Positions 63,601 through 64,000 of a stretch of DNA of 64,000 nt are shown here, piece after piece. The position numbers and the translations under genes were made by a program. This stretch comes from Arthrobacter sp. PAMC25284. GTDB taxonomy: Bacteria > Actinomycetota > Actinomycetes > Actinomycetales > Micrococcaceae. The stretch lies in contig NZ_CP080382.1 in NCBI RefSeq assembly GCF_019443425.1, positions 1 through 64,000 of the forward strand. Reading direction: 5' to 3'. Positions within the stretch are counted from its first letter, which is position 1. Each line of letters begins with the position of its first letter. The notes under the pieces were generated by a model, which was given only the letters and a program-made list of their open reading frames with translations, searched no databases and had not been told where the DNA came from.

Positions 63601-64000
63601 AGCACAACATCGACTACAATAGAACTCGTAATTGGCACTTTTACTTCTTTCACAGATTCTTTATCTTCACACTCTCGAAGTAACTAATTAGTGTAAGGCT
63701 GAATATTCAAACTGCTTTTTTTGCATCTTGAAAATACAAAAGACAATATAATGCTGTCGTATGCATAGATCTATCCAGGTCGGGCAAACAACCCCGCGAT
63801 CAAGGACAAGCGCACCGCGAGAGGAATTCGTCAATTGTGCCACTTACACAGCGAAAATTGTGCCGCCAGAGGACTAAGTCAGCACTGGCAAAATCACTTA
63901 GGTGGCCCCATCGTGTACGAATCAAGTTTTATCGCTGGAAACTGCGGTGGGGACACCGAAATATAGATAACTACGAAGTGTGCCTGGCCCCGGCCACTGA
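63601..64000. other. AT-rich leader, then GC-rich IS-like sequence at window end
   Basis: 63601-63770 is AT-rich and should hold the promoter of the minus-strand hydrolase (TTGAATATT and TAATTAG words read on the minus strand). From about 63775 composition returns to the host level. 63835-63935 has repeated GTGCC/GTGCCGCC words (for example AATTGTGCCACTTACACAGC) like the multiple terminal repeats of IS21 elements, but no gene is visible. Confidence 0.35.

Overview
The window is GC-rich chromosomal DNA of an actinobacterium, most like Arthrobacter or Pseudarthrobacter (Micrococcaceae). The support is actinobacterial gene order (an IclR-type LtbR regulator divergent from leuCD; murA, plsC, gpsA and ddl followed by a DUF3515 lipoprotein; tRNA-Gln and tRNA-Glu close together), codon bias, and IS families common in that group. 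The genus is inferred from gene content, not from a search.

Layout. 1-1085 is the end of ilvE. 1122-6997 is an envelope module bounded by two nearly identical ~914 bp inverted repeats, each with the same lipoprotein gene and the same SigK-like promoter. Inside lie a membrane molybdopterin oxidoreductase, a small membrane protein, a methyltransferase and two glycosyltransferase-like genes; an ECF sigma factor resembling SigK follows at 7039-7611. 7810-12734 holds a TetR regulator, an MBL-fold hydrolase, an FAH-family enzyme, gltX (frameshifted as given) and a HAD hydrolase. 12946-13220 has two tRNAs. 13339-16727 is a pair of overlapping dynamin/Era-like GTPases. 16759-20226 holds a DUF1697 gene, ltbR and leuCD. 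20501-22028 is a frameshifted DUF222/HNH gene. 22360-27239 holds murA, plsC, gpsA, ddl and a DUF3515 lipoprotein.

27462-52244 is a large surface-polysaccharide locus: a proline-rich secreted protein, two GT4 enzymes, an ABC-2 exporter pair, a UDP-ManNAc dehydrogenase-like enzyme, several very large modular glycosyltransferases, an asparagine-synthase-like protein, a convergent GH128-like glycosidase, and Asp2-like serine hydrolases. Products would be built on the cytoplasmic face, exported by the ABC transporter and modified by the hydrolase-like proteins. Base composition becomes more AT-rich toward the end, and an isolated, clearly AT-rich third hydrolase lies at 62821-63600.

52245-62760 is a pile of nested transposons that can be read as a stratigraphy. 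An IS1634-like element (53124-62492) was hit by two IS21-family elements (53142-57105, target duplication TCATTTG; 57480-61108, target duplication GTAGCC). Each IS21 was then hit by the same 1409 bp ISL3-family element (53352-54760, target duplication TCCTTACG; 59577-60985, target duplication CGCTTAAG). Fragments of other ISL3 and IS21 elements flank the pile.

A caution applies throughout. At least six genes outside the IS pile, including the normally essential gltX, carry single-base indels in G or C runs. Residual sequencing error is the simplest explanation, so the genes called broken here may be intact in the organism.
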